From: an uncultured Oscillospiraceae bacterium
GTDB lineage: Bacteria > Bacillota > Clostridia > Oscillospirales > Oscillospiraceae
Length of the DNA: 35,955 nucleotides
Direction: 5' to 3'
NCBI GenBank assembly: GCA_900754515.1
Contig: CAAEDD010000185.1
Span: 1-35,955 of the forward strand
Each line of letters begins with the position of its first letter. Positions within the stretch are counted from its first letter, which is position 1. Below are positions 8,600-15,497 of this stretch, piece by piece. The notes under the pieces are model-generated. The model was not told the origin of the DNA. It was given only the letters and a program-made list of their open reading frames with translations, and made no database searches. Position numbers and translations under genes: made by a program.

Positions 8600-9083
8600 T
8601 TATCTGTTCCTCCTTTGGAGTCTTTATTCGGTAGATTATGACCTGCACCTGGCGGAAGCTTGTCAGCGCAAAGCCGACACAAGGCGCAAGATAGACTATC
8701 CACATGGGCAGATGCATTGCCGGCGAATACTGGCCGGATGCCATCTGTTTCATCACGAGGCTGTAGGACGTTACGGTAATGACCAGACAGAATGCCAGGA
8801 AAAGTATATCGCCCACAGTAACTATATGGTGGCGGATACTTTTGGGAAACAGGGATAGAGTGGCCTCTATTTTCACGTGCTTCATTTTTCTGGCGGCATA
8901 GGGGATGCCAAGATATATCAGCCAAATAAACAGGTAACGGGCCAGCTCCTCAGACCAGGCCAGGGAGCTGCCGACAAAATAGCGCATAATAACTTGGATA
9001 AATATCAGCAGAGTCATGACCGATATCAGCACAATGCATATGGATGCCTCAAACTTTTCATCCAGGAGCTTTAAAAATCGCAC
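8592..9083 (-). CDS. dctQ: TRAP transporter small permease (DctQ type)
   Basis: 163 residues, GTG start at 9083 behind GGAGGTGAA. Four membrane segments are visible: about 15-35 (ICIVLISVMTLLIFIQVIMRY), 48-65, 88-108 and 128-148. The conserved RYFVGSSLAWSEELARYLFIWLIYLG segment is the hallmark of DctQ. It joins the large permease and the binding protein in the membrane. It is 30 bases downstream of dctP and overlaps dctM. Confidence 0.94.
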   Translation of the reverse strand: MRFLKLLDEKFEASICIVLISVMTLLIFIQVIMRYFVGSSLAWSEELARYLFIWLIYLGIPYAARKMKHVKIEATLSLFPKSIRHHIVTVGDILFLAFCLVITVTSYSLVMKQMASGQYSPAMHLPMWIVYLAPCVGFALTSFRQVQVIIYRIKTPKEEQING

Positions 9084-9113
9084 GTTTTCACCTCCGGCTA
9101 AAACAGCTGTTCA

Positions 9114-10160
9114 TTAACCGAGAAGAGCGTCAAAAAGCTCAGGCTCTGACATGGTCTCCTTGATCATATCAAAGATATTGGCCTCCTGGACGGCCTGCTG
9201 CCAAAGACTCTTTTCCTCCATGGTAAGTTCGCTGACTACATTGCCCTCTTCCTTAATCGACTCCAGAATATCCTGATCATACTGACGGGATATCTCACGC
9301 TGATAGGGGGTCGTCTCTGTAGCAGCGTCGAGGATGATCTGCTGCTGTTCAGCGGTAAGAGAATTGAACTTGTCCAGATTCATAAACACCACGAAAGGAG
9401 TGTACTGATGCTGGGTTATGGAAATATACTTCTGAACTTCCTGAAGACCGTTGGCATAGATGACGGAAAGAGGATTTTCCTGTCCGTCAATGGTGCCCTG
9501 CTGGAGTCCGGGATAAACTTCTGCAAAGGCCATTGGCGTGGGGTTGGCTCCGAAAGCACTCCAGGTGGCAAGCACTATTTCGTTTTCCATGGTCCTGATT
9601 TTCAGCCCCTCAAGGTCTGAGGGGACGCGGACTTCGCGCTTGTCGTTGGTGAGATTCCTGAATCCGTTTTCCCAGAAAGCGAGGCCCTTCAGACCCACAT
9701 CTTCCATTCCGTCCAGAATAGCCTTGGCGCCTTCTCCATCCATTATCGTGTCTACCTCGTCGGTGCTGAGGAACAGAAACGGAGCGTCAAAGGCAAGGAG
9801 GTTGGGGTAAACACCGGCAGACTGACTGGTGGAGCATACGGCTATATCGATATCGCCAAACTGGGTGGTCTCGGTGGCCACTCGGTCGTCTCCGAGTACG
9901 CTGTCAGCATAAATAGTAATTGTTATTGTGCCGTTGGATGCTTCTTCAACCAGCTCCTTAAACTTATCAGCGCCGTCTTTCAGGTTCTGAGAGGTCCCTA
10001 TGGACATTATGAGCTCTATTGAATCCCCTGCCGGCTCGGCGGCCGCAGTCTCCTGGGACTGGGTATCATCGGCAGCAGGCTCATTGGAAGCGTCGCCTCC
10101 GCAGGCACAAAGGGCCAGCACCAGGCTGAGCGTCAAAAGTAACGACAGGATTTTTTTCAT
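9114..10160 (-). CDS. dctP: TRAP transporter substrate-binding lipoprotein (DctP type)
   Basis: 348 residues from ATG 10160, chosen because AAGGAAGGAAG precedes it and because a lipoprotein signal follows directly (MKKILSLLLTLSLVLALCACGG; lipidated Cys probably residue 20). An in-frame extension to 10319 would bury the signal. The mature protein begins with a low-complexity acidic linker, then the DctP fold. The segment DLEGLKIRTMENEI contains the Arg that binds the ligand carboxylate in the family, so the ligand is probably an organic or sugar acid. FAEVYPGLQQGTIDGQENP is another signature. First gene of the operon dctP-dctQ-dctM-hydrolase-SDR. Confidence 0.95.
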   Translation of the reverse strand: MKKILSLLLTLSLVLALCACGGDASNEPAADDTQSQETAAAEPAGDSIELIMSIGTSQNLKDGADKFKELVEEASNGTITITIYADSVLGDDRVATETTQFGDIDIAVCSTSQSAGVYPNLLAFDAPFLFLSTDEVDTIMDGEGAKAILDGMEDVGLKGLAFWENGFRNLTNDKREVRVPSDLEGLKIRTMENEIVLATWSAFGANPTPMAFAEVYPGLQQGTIDGQENPLSVIYANGLQEVQKYISITQHQYTPFVVFMNLDKFNSLTAEQQQIILDAATETTPYQREISRQYDQDILESIKEEGNVVSELTMEEKSLWQQAVQEANIFDMIKETMSEPELFDALLG

Positions 10161-10337
10161 TTTTCTTCCTTCCTTTCTGATATATGTGTATCCAACTCTT
10201 TTGCGTGAGCAATTCCGCTGGCAAAGGTTAAGGCTAACTTGCTCAGATACCTCCTTATATAGTTTTGCTTTTTTTGTAAGTATTAATATTTTTTTCAGCC
10301 AATCCTCCTGGAACCTCACACATTTTGCTGTAAAAAA
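10161..10337 (-). other. Long dctP leader with two unused ribosome-site-like motifs
   Basis: Between the dctP promoter and its start codon lie about 170 untranslated bases. On the minus strand they contain AGGAGG (about 10310) and AAGGAGGT (about 10250) with no ATG/GTG/TTG at proper distance, and GAGCAA...TTGCTC arms that could fold. No annotated gene was found here. A 3-base spacing before a CTG-led 29-codon frame that stops on the dctP ATGA is a curiosity only. Confidence 0.35.
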
Positions 10338-10366
10338 AGAATATCATTAGCTTCTACTTTTGTCAA
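10338..10366 (-). promoter_or_regulatory. Sigma-A type promoter for the TRAP operon
   Basis: On the minus strand, a perfect TTGACA (10366-10361) and TATTCT (10343-10338) are 17 bases apart. Confidence 0.75.
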
Positions 10367-10369
10367 TCT

Positions 10370-10382
10370 TTTTATTAAAGTT
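10370..10382. promoter_or_regulatory. 13-bp motif shared with the adh leader
   Basis: TTTTATTAAAGTT lies directly upstream of the dctP -35 box and recurs exactly at 11776-11788 in the adh leader. It may be a common operator for the ROK or another regulator; the motif is AT-rich, so chance is possible. Confidence 0.3.
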
Positions 10383-10404
10383 TTTACTTATTGCACATAA
10401 AAAT

Positions 10405-10439
10405 GCCCCGGCAGAAATGATTCTGCAACGGGGCTTTTT
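10405..10439. terminator. Intrinsic terminator downstream of the ROK gene
   Basis: GCCCCGGCAGAA (10405-10416) pairs with TTCTGC-AA-CGGGGC (10421-10434) around a short loop with a two-base bulge. T-rich sequence flanks both sides, so it can stop the leftward ROK transcript before the dctP promoter. Confidence 0.8.
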
Positions 10440-10478
10440 ATGTTCAGGAGTCTGCTCTAACTGCGGGAGAGGGAAAAG

Positions 10479-11606
10479 TCATGAGAGATCCATGTTATCA
10501 ATAAAATCCTCCCTGACCATCTGAGCGGCTCCGATAGCTGAGGAGAGCCTTTTATAATTGCCGGTGGTAAAGTATGAGGTGTCAGTGTCAAAGTTATTGT
10601 ACTTGCGTGTCTTTTTTGCAAATTTGCTGATATATTGCTCTACATATCCGCCGACATAACCGCCGAGGATTATGTCGCAGTCAAGGATCATGCGAATGTT
10701 AGTGACAGCTATTGCCAGATCCTCCAGATAGGTATCCCAGCGCTTTTCAGCCTCTGCGTTGCCATTTTCCAGTTTATCAAAAAATGACTCCAGATGATCA
10801 TAAGGGTCATCCAGCAGGGATAGAGCCGAGCAGTATGCATCCAGGCAGCCTTCCTTGCCGCAGTAACAGCGTTTGCCGCCGGGATGAATTATCATGTGAC
10901 CAATTTCACCGCTCTTGCTCAAATTGCCGGTGCACAGCTTGCCGTCATAATATATGGCGCCGCCAACAGTATTGCTGAGTGAAAAGTAGACGGTACTTTT
11001 GTTGCGTCTGTCTACCTCCGCAAAGGCGGCACAGTTTGCGTCATTGTCAAAAACCGTAGGATAATTTATGTGGCGATAAAAATTGGAAAGACTCAAGCCT
11101 TCCACACCCAGAACATGTGACTTTGAAATTATGGTGCGCTCCGCATTTAAAATGCCGGGAATGGATATACCCACACCGATGAGCTTTTTTCGATCCACTG
11201 AGTTCCTGTCAAGAAAACCCTCAAGCATGACACCGATGGCTTTATAATATTCATAGTTGTCCTTATAGAGGAGACGCTGGATATCCTCTGCCAGCATATC
11301 ACCGGAAAGATCCAGCATCGCAAAGCGGACGTGGCGTTTTGTAATATCTATGCCTACCATTTGTTTCACGTTTCTTGCTACGGATACCATTTTTGCCTTG
11401 CGCCCTCCGGTGGAGCCGTAAGCTCCTACTTCACATAGATAGCCCGCTTCCAGTAACTCCGTGACATTTGAAAAGACAGTTGGCATACTGTACCCAAGAT
11501 CCTTGGCAATGTCCTGGCGGGAGACCACGTCATTTTCAAGGATGTATTTAAAGATAATGGCCCGATTCTGTTTTTTGATTTCGGTGACACTGTTTATTTT
11601 AGCCAT
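10479..11606 (-). CDS. ROK-family transcriptional repressor
   Basis: 375 residues from ATG 11606, chosen for the GAGGA six to ten bases upstream; in-frame starts at 11621 and 11705 lack one. The N-terminal winged HTH is about residues 5-70 (SRQDIAKDLGYSMPTVFSNVTELLEAGYL). The ROK sugar-kinase-like domain follows, with VGIDITKRHVRFAMLDLSGD, VFDNDANCAAFAE and the zinc motif CYCGKEGCLDAYC. It is a NagC/XylR/Mlc-type regulator that probably responds to a sugar or sugar phosphate. It diverges from the adh-kinase pair and sits upstream of the TRAP operon, so both are likely targets. An inverted repeat on its own -10 box suggests autorepression. Confidence 0.93.
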   Translation of the reverse strand: MAKINSVTEIKKQNRAIIFKYILENDVVSRQDIAKDLGYSMPTVFSNVTELLEAGYLCEVGAYGSTGGRKAKMVSVARNVKQMVGIDITKRHVRFAMLDLSGDMLAEDIQRLLYKDNYEYYKAIGVMLEGFLDRNSVDRKKLIGVGISIPGILNAERTIISKSHVLGVEGLSLSNFYRHINYPTVFDNDANCAAFAEVDRRNKSTVYFSLSNTVGGAIYYDGKLCTGNLSKSGEIGHMIIHPGGKRCYCGKEGCLDAYCSALSLLDDPYDHLESFFDKLENGNAEAEKRWDTYLEDLAIAVTNIRMILDCDIILGGYVGGYVEQYISKFAKKTRKYNNFDTDTSYFTTGNYKRLSSAIGAAQMVREDFIDNMDLS

Positions 11607-11662
11607 GTTGTCCTCTTTCATGGAAGCCGGTAGCAGCCTGTGACTGCTCTGCCGCCCATATG

Positions 11663-11688
11663 TTTTGTTATACATAAGTTTAACAAAA
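11663..11688. promoter_or_regulatory. Candidate ROK operator (inverted repeat)
   Basis: TTTTGTTA (11663-11670) and TAACAAAA (11681-11688) are perfect inverted arms ten bases apart, resembling xylO-like ROK operators. The repeat overlaps the -10 box of the ROK gene (TAAACT, minus strand 11682-11677). Confidence 0.5.
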
Positions 11689-11705
11689 GGTTTTTTAAAA
11701 CGCAA
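11677..11705 (-). promoter_or_regulatory. Candidate promoter for the ROK gene
   Basis: On the minus strand TTGCGT (11705-11700) and TAAACT (11682-11677) are 17 bases apart. Both boxes are imperfect. Confidence 0.45.
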
Positions 11706-11723
11706 TATTTTTTTAGCCCATTA

Positions 11724-11752
11724 TTGACAACAGCTTATAATTGATATATTAT
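11724..11752 (+). promoter_or_regulatory. Sigma-A type promoter for adh-pfkB
   Basis: A perfect TTGACA (11724-11729) and TATTAT (11747-11752) are 17 bases apart. Downstream in the leader (11768-11781) ATAAAA and TTTTAT form a small inverted repeat that overlaps the 13-bp motif also found upstream of dctP. Confidence 0.75.
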
Positions 11753-11806
11753 ACAGACAAGACTTAGATAAAATGTTTTATTAAAGTTATTATAGGAGGA
11801 ACAGAT

Positions 11807-12832
11807 ATGTTACAGCAAATTATGACCAAACCCGGCGAAATACAATTTAGAGAAGTGCCCATCGGAGAACCGGGTGAGGGTGAAGTCCTAATCAAGATGA
11901 GAAACATCGGTATATGTGGCTCCGACATACACGTATATCATGGAAAGCATCCCTTCACCAGTTATCCGGTAACTCAGGGGCATGAGGTATCGGGAGAAGT
12001 TGTAAAGACCGGCCCAGGCGTAACGGGGCTGGAGCCCGGACAGAAAGTCACCGTACAGCCGCAGGTGACCTGCGGGAAATGTTATCCATGCAGACACGGT
12101 AAATATAACCTGTGTGAGGAACTGAAGGTCATGGGCTTTCAGACGACGGGCATGGCCTCCGAGTACTTTATAGCGCCGGCAAAACTTGTGCTGCCGTTGC
12201 CGGACAACATGAGTTTTGAACAGGGAGCCATGATAGAGCCATTGGCTGTTGCGGTACATGCCGTACGGCAGTTCGGAGACATAGCCGGAAAAGATGTGGT
12301 AGTCATGGGGGCGGGCCCCATAGGCAACCTGGTGTTTCAGGTTGCAAAGGGCCTTGGCGCAGCTCACACCCTTGTGACCAGTCACGGCGGCATCAGAGCG
12401 GAACTGGCCAGAGAGTGCGGGGCCGACTGGGTTATTAATACCAGAGAGGAAGACTTGGGGGATGCCATGCTCCGCTGCTTCGGGCCGGACAAGGCAGATG
12501 TGATATATGACTGTGCGGGCAACAACGCCAGTATGGGAGATGCAATAAAGTATGCCCGCAAGGGAAGCGTCATAATACTTGTGGCTGTGTTTGCCGGTAT
12601 GGCAAACGTGGACCTGGCGGTGCTAAATGATCACGAGCTGGATCTCAATACTACCATGATGTATAGGGAAGAGGACTATCTTGAAGCGATTCGCCTGGTC
12701 AGTCAGGGAAAGGTAAAGCTGGAACCGCTGATGACAAAGGTCTTTTCTTTCAAGGATTACAAGAAAGCCTATGAGTATATAGACAACAACAAGGCAAGTT
12801 CAATGAAGATACTTATTGACGTACAGAAATGA
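11807..12832 (+). CDS. Zinc-dependent medium-chain alcohol dehydrogenase (polyol/sugar-acid type)
   Basis: 341 residues, ATG 11807 behind ATAGGAGGAAC. Catalytic zinc ligands are C37 and H59-E60, with a further Glu at 144; the structural zinc site is C89, C92, C95 and C103. The NAD(P) motif GAGPIG is at 168-173. It belongs to the sorbitol/threonine dehydrogenase branch of the MDR family, which includes L-galactonate and L-gulonate 5-dehydrogenases. It would oxidise a secondary alcohol of a polyol or sugar acid to a ketone. It overlaps the PfkB kinase gene by four bases (ATGA), so the two act in sequence. The exact substrate is not readable. Confidence 0.92.
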   Translation: MLQQIMTKPGEIQFREVPIGEPGEGEVLIKMRNIGICGSDIHVYHGKHPFTSYPVTQGHEVSGEVVKTGPGVTGLEPGQKVTVQPQVTCGKCYPCRHGKYNLCEELKVMGFQTTGMASEYFIAPAKLVLPLPDNMSFEQGAMIEPLAVAVHAVRQFGDIAGKDVVVMGAGPIGNLVFQVAKGLGAAHTLVTSHGGIRAELARECGADWVINTREEDLGDAMLRCFGPDKADVIYDCAGNNASMGDAIKYARKGSVIILVAVFAGMANVDLAVLNDHELDLNTTMMYREEDYLEAIRLVSQGKVKLEPLMTKVFSFKDYKKAYEYIDNNKASSMKILIDVQK

Positions 12833-13758
12833 AACAGATGGACCTGATATGCGTGGGTGAAATTCTTGTGGACTTTCTGCCCGGAGAGCTGCCGTGGACA
12901 TATATGGCAAAGCCCGGCGGCGCACCGGCCAATGTTGCAGTGGCTGCAGCGCGAAACGGACTTAAAGTAGGTATGTGCGGACGTGTGGGCAACGACAGTT
13001 TTGGCCGTTTCCTTGTAAAGACGCTAAAGGATAACGGCGTGGATTTCCTGTGCCCTGAGCCGGTGGAGTCTGCTGTAACGACCATGGCTTTTGTAAGTCT
13101 CGACGATTACGGAGACAGGAGTTTCACATTTGTGCGAAAACCAGGAGCAGATTGTTTTCTGACGGCAGAGAATGTCTCGGCCTGCGGTCTGGAGCGGGCC
13201 AGAATGGTGCATGCCGGTTCGTGCTCGCTGTCGGAAGAGCCGGCTGCCGGGGCCACAGTATATGCGATCCGCCAGGCTAAAAGTATGGGCAGACTGGTAA
13301 GCTTTGACGTAAACTACAGAGAGACCATGTGGCATGGAGACAGAGAGAGGGCTGCGGCAGCAGTAAAATCTTTGCTGCCGTATATTGACCTGCTGAAGTA
13401 TTCCGACGAGGATGCGCAGCTGCTGGGGCTGAATGAACTGGACGGACCTGAACTGGTAGTTGAAACACGTGGCAGCAGGGGAGCGCTCATGCGCTGGAAG
13501 GGCATGAGCCGCAGTGTTCCAGGCAGGAAAGTTCAATGTGTAGATGCCACAGGGGCGGGGGATGCCTTTTGGGGAGCATTCCTGTCATATCTGCTTGGAG
13601 CAGGAGTAAGCACGGCATCGCAGCTTTCGATGCCGCTGCTGACCGGGGCCATGGACTATGCCAATGTTGCCGGCAGCCTGTGCGTACAGAAAAAGGGAGC
13701 TATGGAGTCTTTGCCAACCAGAGCGGAGATAGAAAAACTTACATGCGCTGTGACGTGA
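12829..13758 (+). CDS. PfkB-family carbohydrate kinase
   Basis: 309 residues, starting inside the stop of the dehydrogenase gene. PfkB signature 1 is GGAPANVAVAAARNG (about 30-44), and signature 2 is DATGAGDAFWGAF (239-251) with catalytic Asp245 and the anion hole. Family members of this length are fructokinases and 2-keto-3-deoxygluconate kinases. With the dehydrogenase it likely phosphorylates the resulting ketose or keto-acid. A terminator follows at 13879. Confidence 0.92.
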   Translation: MKQMDLICVGEILVDFLPGELPWTYMAKPGGAPANVAVAAARNGLKVGMCGRVGNDSFGRFLVKTLKDNGVDFLCPEPVESAVTTMAFVSLDDYGDRSFTFVRKPGADCFLTAENVSACGLERARMVHAGSCSLSEEPAAGATVYAIRQAKSMGRLVSFDVNYRETMWHGDRERAAAAVKSLLPYIDLLKYSDEDAQLLGLNELDGPELVVETRGSRGALMRWKGMSRSVPGRKVQCVDATGAGDAFWGAFLSYLLGAGVSTASQLSMPLLTGAMDYANVAGSLCVQKKGAMESLPTRAEIEKLTCAVT

Positions 13759-14013
13759 CATGAAACATTCGGTAACTCTGATTTAATAGCCGTTAAAATG
13801 GAACTGCAGCGGGTTTTCGTATAATGGAACAGACCGCGATAACTGTATGATAAAAGTCCATTGCAGGGACTAACGTTGCCCCACTTATCAGACTGTATAT
13901 GATCTGATAGGTGGGGTGTTTTCTTTATCTGGGGAGTTGCACCAAATGGCGTACGCAAGACGGCATACACCGGTCTTCGGGGAATCTGGCGTCAAAAAAT
14001 GAAAATTATTAAA
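13759..14013. other. Non-coding gap with hairpins; no gene recognised
   Basis: No convincing gene is present. The segment has a duplicated AATGGAAC (about 13798 and 13823), a strong terminator and a tail of about 95 bases of ordinary base composition with no assigned role. It could be an intergenic repeat or an RNA; I cannot decide. Confidence 0.3.
13879..13925 (+). terminator. Intrinsic terminator after the kinase gene
   Basis: CCCCACTTATCAGA (13879-13892) and TCTGATAGGTGGGG (13903-13916) pair over 14 positions with one G-T wobble, followed by TGTTTTCTTT. Confidence 0.88.
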
Positions 14014-14037
14014 GGCCCGCACTTTATAAGGCGGGCC
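14004..14037 (-). terminator. Intrinsic terminator of the DUF4317 gene
   Basis: GGCCCGC (14014-14020) and GCGGGCC (14031-14037) form a GC-rich stem. On the minus strand it is followed by TTTAATAATTTT and lies 13 bases after the stop of the leftward gene. Confidence 0.8.
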
Positions 14038-14049
14038 ATTGCGCTGCAG

Positions 14050-15171
14050 TTACTCTATTTCTACCGGCACTCCGTTGATTTCCACACCGGAATCAGCGGA
14101 AATTATAATGTATTTTCTGCCGTTTTCCTTTTTGGTCTTTATAAGATAGCTGTATTGCGGGTCAAGGCTTATTTTTATTTGTTCGGTCTCAACTGTCATT
14201 TTACGGCTGTTGCATATGCTGGTGGATACAACCTGAGTGTCCTTCCCCAACCTCTCTTCATAGTGCTGCACGAAGACCTCTGCCTTTTCAGCCGGTGTGC
14301 CGCTGTCCTCCAGCATCTCTGCCATTTCGTGGGCGGTAAAGCAGAGAACCTCCGGAGATTTGCTCTCCTTGTGAGCGGCTATCCTGTCGCACAGCTGCTG
14401 ATTCAGATTCTGCATTACCTCAAAGCTGCACCTGGAATCCATGGAGTCGGTGAGCAGCTGGTCGAAGCAGTCCTTCTGCTCGGCAGCAGTCATTGGGGCG
14501 GGCAGGTTGAATACGGAGCTCACAAAAGCGGCGTGGTTTTCCTGAGCGTTGCGGCTGTAGAGCAGGGCACCGTATATGTTTGTGCTCCTGTCGTCGAAAG
14601 CGGGGTACATGAAGCCAAGTATGGGGGCGGTGACCATCTGGCTTATGACGGCGTTGTGAAACCGTTTGTCGCTGTGACTGTAACCCAGTTCAGCTTTGCC
14701 GGTGGCAACGGGGCACACGCAGCAGAGTATGTATCTGAATACGTCGGTACTGTCCTCGTCCTCCTTTTCCGCCTTCACGTCATAGGCGTCGTAGGCCATA
14801 AGTATAAGATAGTTTTTCTCTTCAAAGCTAAGATTCTCCGTGAGAAGGGTGCAGAGCTTTTCCCGCAGGCCCTCATCCTCAAGACGGCTCTGTCTCAGCT
14901 CAGTCAGAAGCTGATGCTCCGGACTGCCCTGTACCTGAGCTGTGGAGAAGCTCACCTCCGTGAGGTTCTTGCCCATGCCGCCGGAAAGAGCTTTGCTCAA
15001 CAGAGCAAAATACTCCTTTTGCTCCTGCTCGTCCAGTAAGCTCACAGGCTCATCAAAGCTGGATATCACTTCTCTGGTGGCACTGTTTACATAACATCCA
15101 TATATATGATTTATGTTATTCTTATTGGGCTGAATACGGCGTTTGATCTCCCTGAGTTCCTTGTTGTTCAC
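14050..15171 (-). CDS. DUF4317 domain-containing protein
   Basis: 373 residues, probable GTG start at 15171 behind AAGGAG. The opening NNKELREIKRRIQPNKNNINHIYGCYVN and the whole length match my recollection of the DUF4317 family, which is common in gut Clostridia and has no known function. The protein is soluble and charged, without signal peptide or membrane segments; GYSHSDKRFHNAVISQMVTAPILGFMYPAFDDRSTNIYGAL-like residues (about 185-225) form its most conserved-looking core. It is a single-gene unit with its own promoter and terminator and has no clear tie to its neighbours. Confidence 0.8.
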   Translation of the reverse strand: MNNKELREIKRRIQPNKNNINHIYGCYVNSATREVISSFDEPVSLLDEQEQKEYFALLSKALSGGMGKNLTEVSFSTAQVQGSPEHQLLTELRQSRLEDEGLREKLCTLLTENLSFEEKNYLILMAYDAYDVKAEKEDEDSTDVFRYILCCVCPVATGKAELGYSHSDKRFHNAVISQMVTAPILGFMYPAFDDRSTNIYGALLYSRNAQENHAAFVSSVFNLPAPMTAAEQKDCFDQLLTDSMDSRCSFEVMQNLNQQLCDRIAAHKESKSPEVLCFTAHEMAEMLEDSGTPAEKAEVFVQHYEERLGKDTQVVSTSICNSRKMTVETEQIKISLDPQYSYLIKTKKENGRKYIIISADSGVEINGVPVEIE

Positions 15172-15205
15172 TGGTGTTTTTCTCCTTATAGTTGTTTGCC
15201 GAATT

Positions 15206-15233
15206 ATTGTACCCTTATTTTTATTTTTGTCAA
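15206..15233 (-). promoter_or_regulatory. Promoter for the DUF4317 gene
   Basis: On the minus strand TTGACA (15233-15228) and TACAAT (15211-15206) are 16 bases apart, about 35 bases before the GTG start. Between this promoter and 15412 I see nothing else. Confidence 0.7.
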
Positions 15234-15412
15234 TGAGCTCCGTGTCGATGACAAAATTATATTTTCATCCAGGCAAAGACCGCTGGAAGACCCTGATGCG
15301 AATTGTATAAAAAGCCGTGGGCCGGTGCTGTAGCCGTACTTATTGCAGCCATATTTGGGCTACCAGTACAAAAAATCTGGTCTCACTCTGTAGATTAATA
15401 CAAAGTGCGGCT

Positions 15413-15440
15413 ATGTTGCTTGACAACTGTCAAGTAACAT
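15413..15440. promoter_or_regulatory. 28-bp near-perfect palindromic operator, probably TetR-bound
   Basis: Arms ATGTTGCTTGACA (15413-15425) and TGTCAAGTAACAT (15428-15440) are inverted repeats with one mismatch in 13 pairs, around a two-base centre. It covers the -35 box and the whole spacer of the operon promoter. Size and position fit autoregulation by the TetR protein encoded in the operon. Confidence 0.75.
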
Positions 15441-15448
15441 TGTAAGAT
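15420..15448 (+). promoter_or_regulatory. Sigma-A type promoter of the OYE-AOR operon
   Basis: TTGACA (15420-15425) and TAAGAT (15443-15448) with a 17-base spacer; the -35 box is part of the palindrome. Confidence 0.75.
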
Positions 15449-15497
15449 GTTTTTAGTAAAAGATGACAATAATTTTGAAAAGTAAGGAGGAATCTTT

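Noticed and set aside
13957..13968. AAGACGGCATAC resembles part of a sequencing adapter
   Set aside because: Only 12 bases match and the flanks do not, so chance is a better explanation than contamination.
13656..13970. Minus-strand 104-codon frame over the end of the kinase gene
   Set aside because: It overlaps PfkB coding sequence and a terminator and has no ribosome site; kept only as a possible repeat signal.
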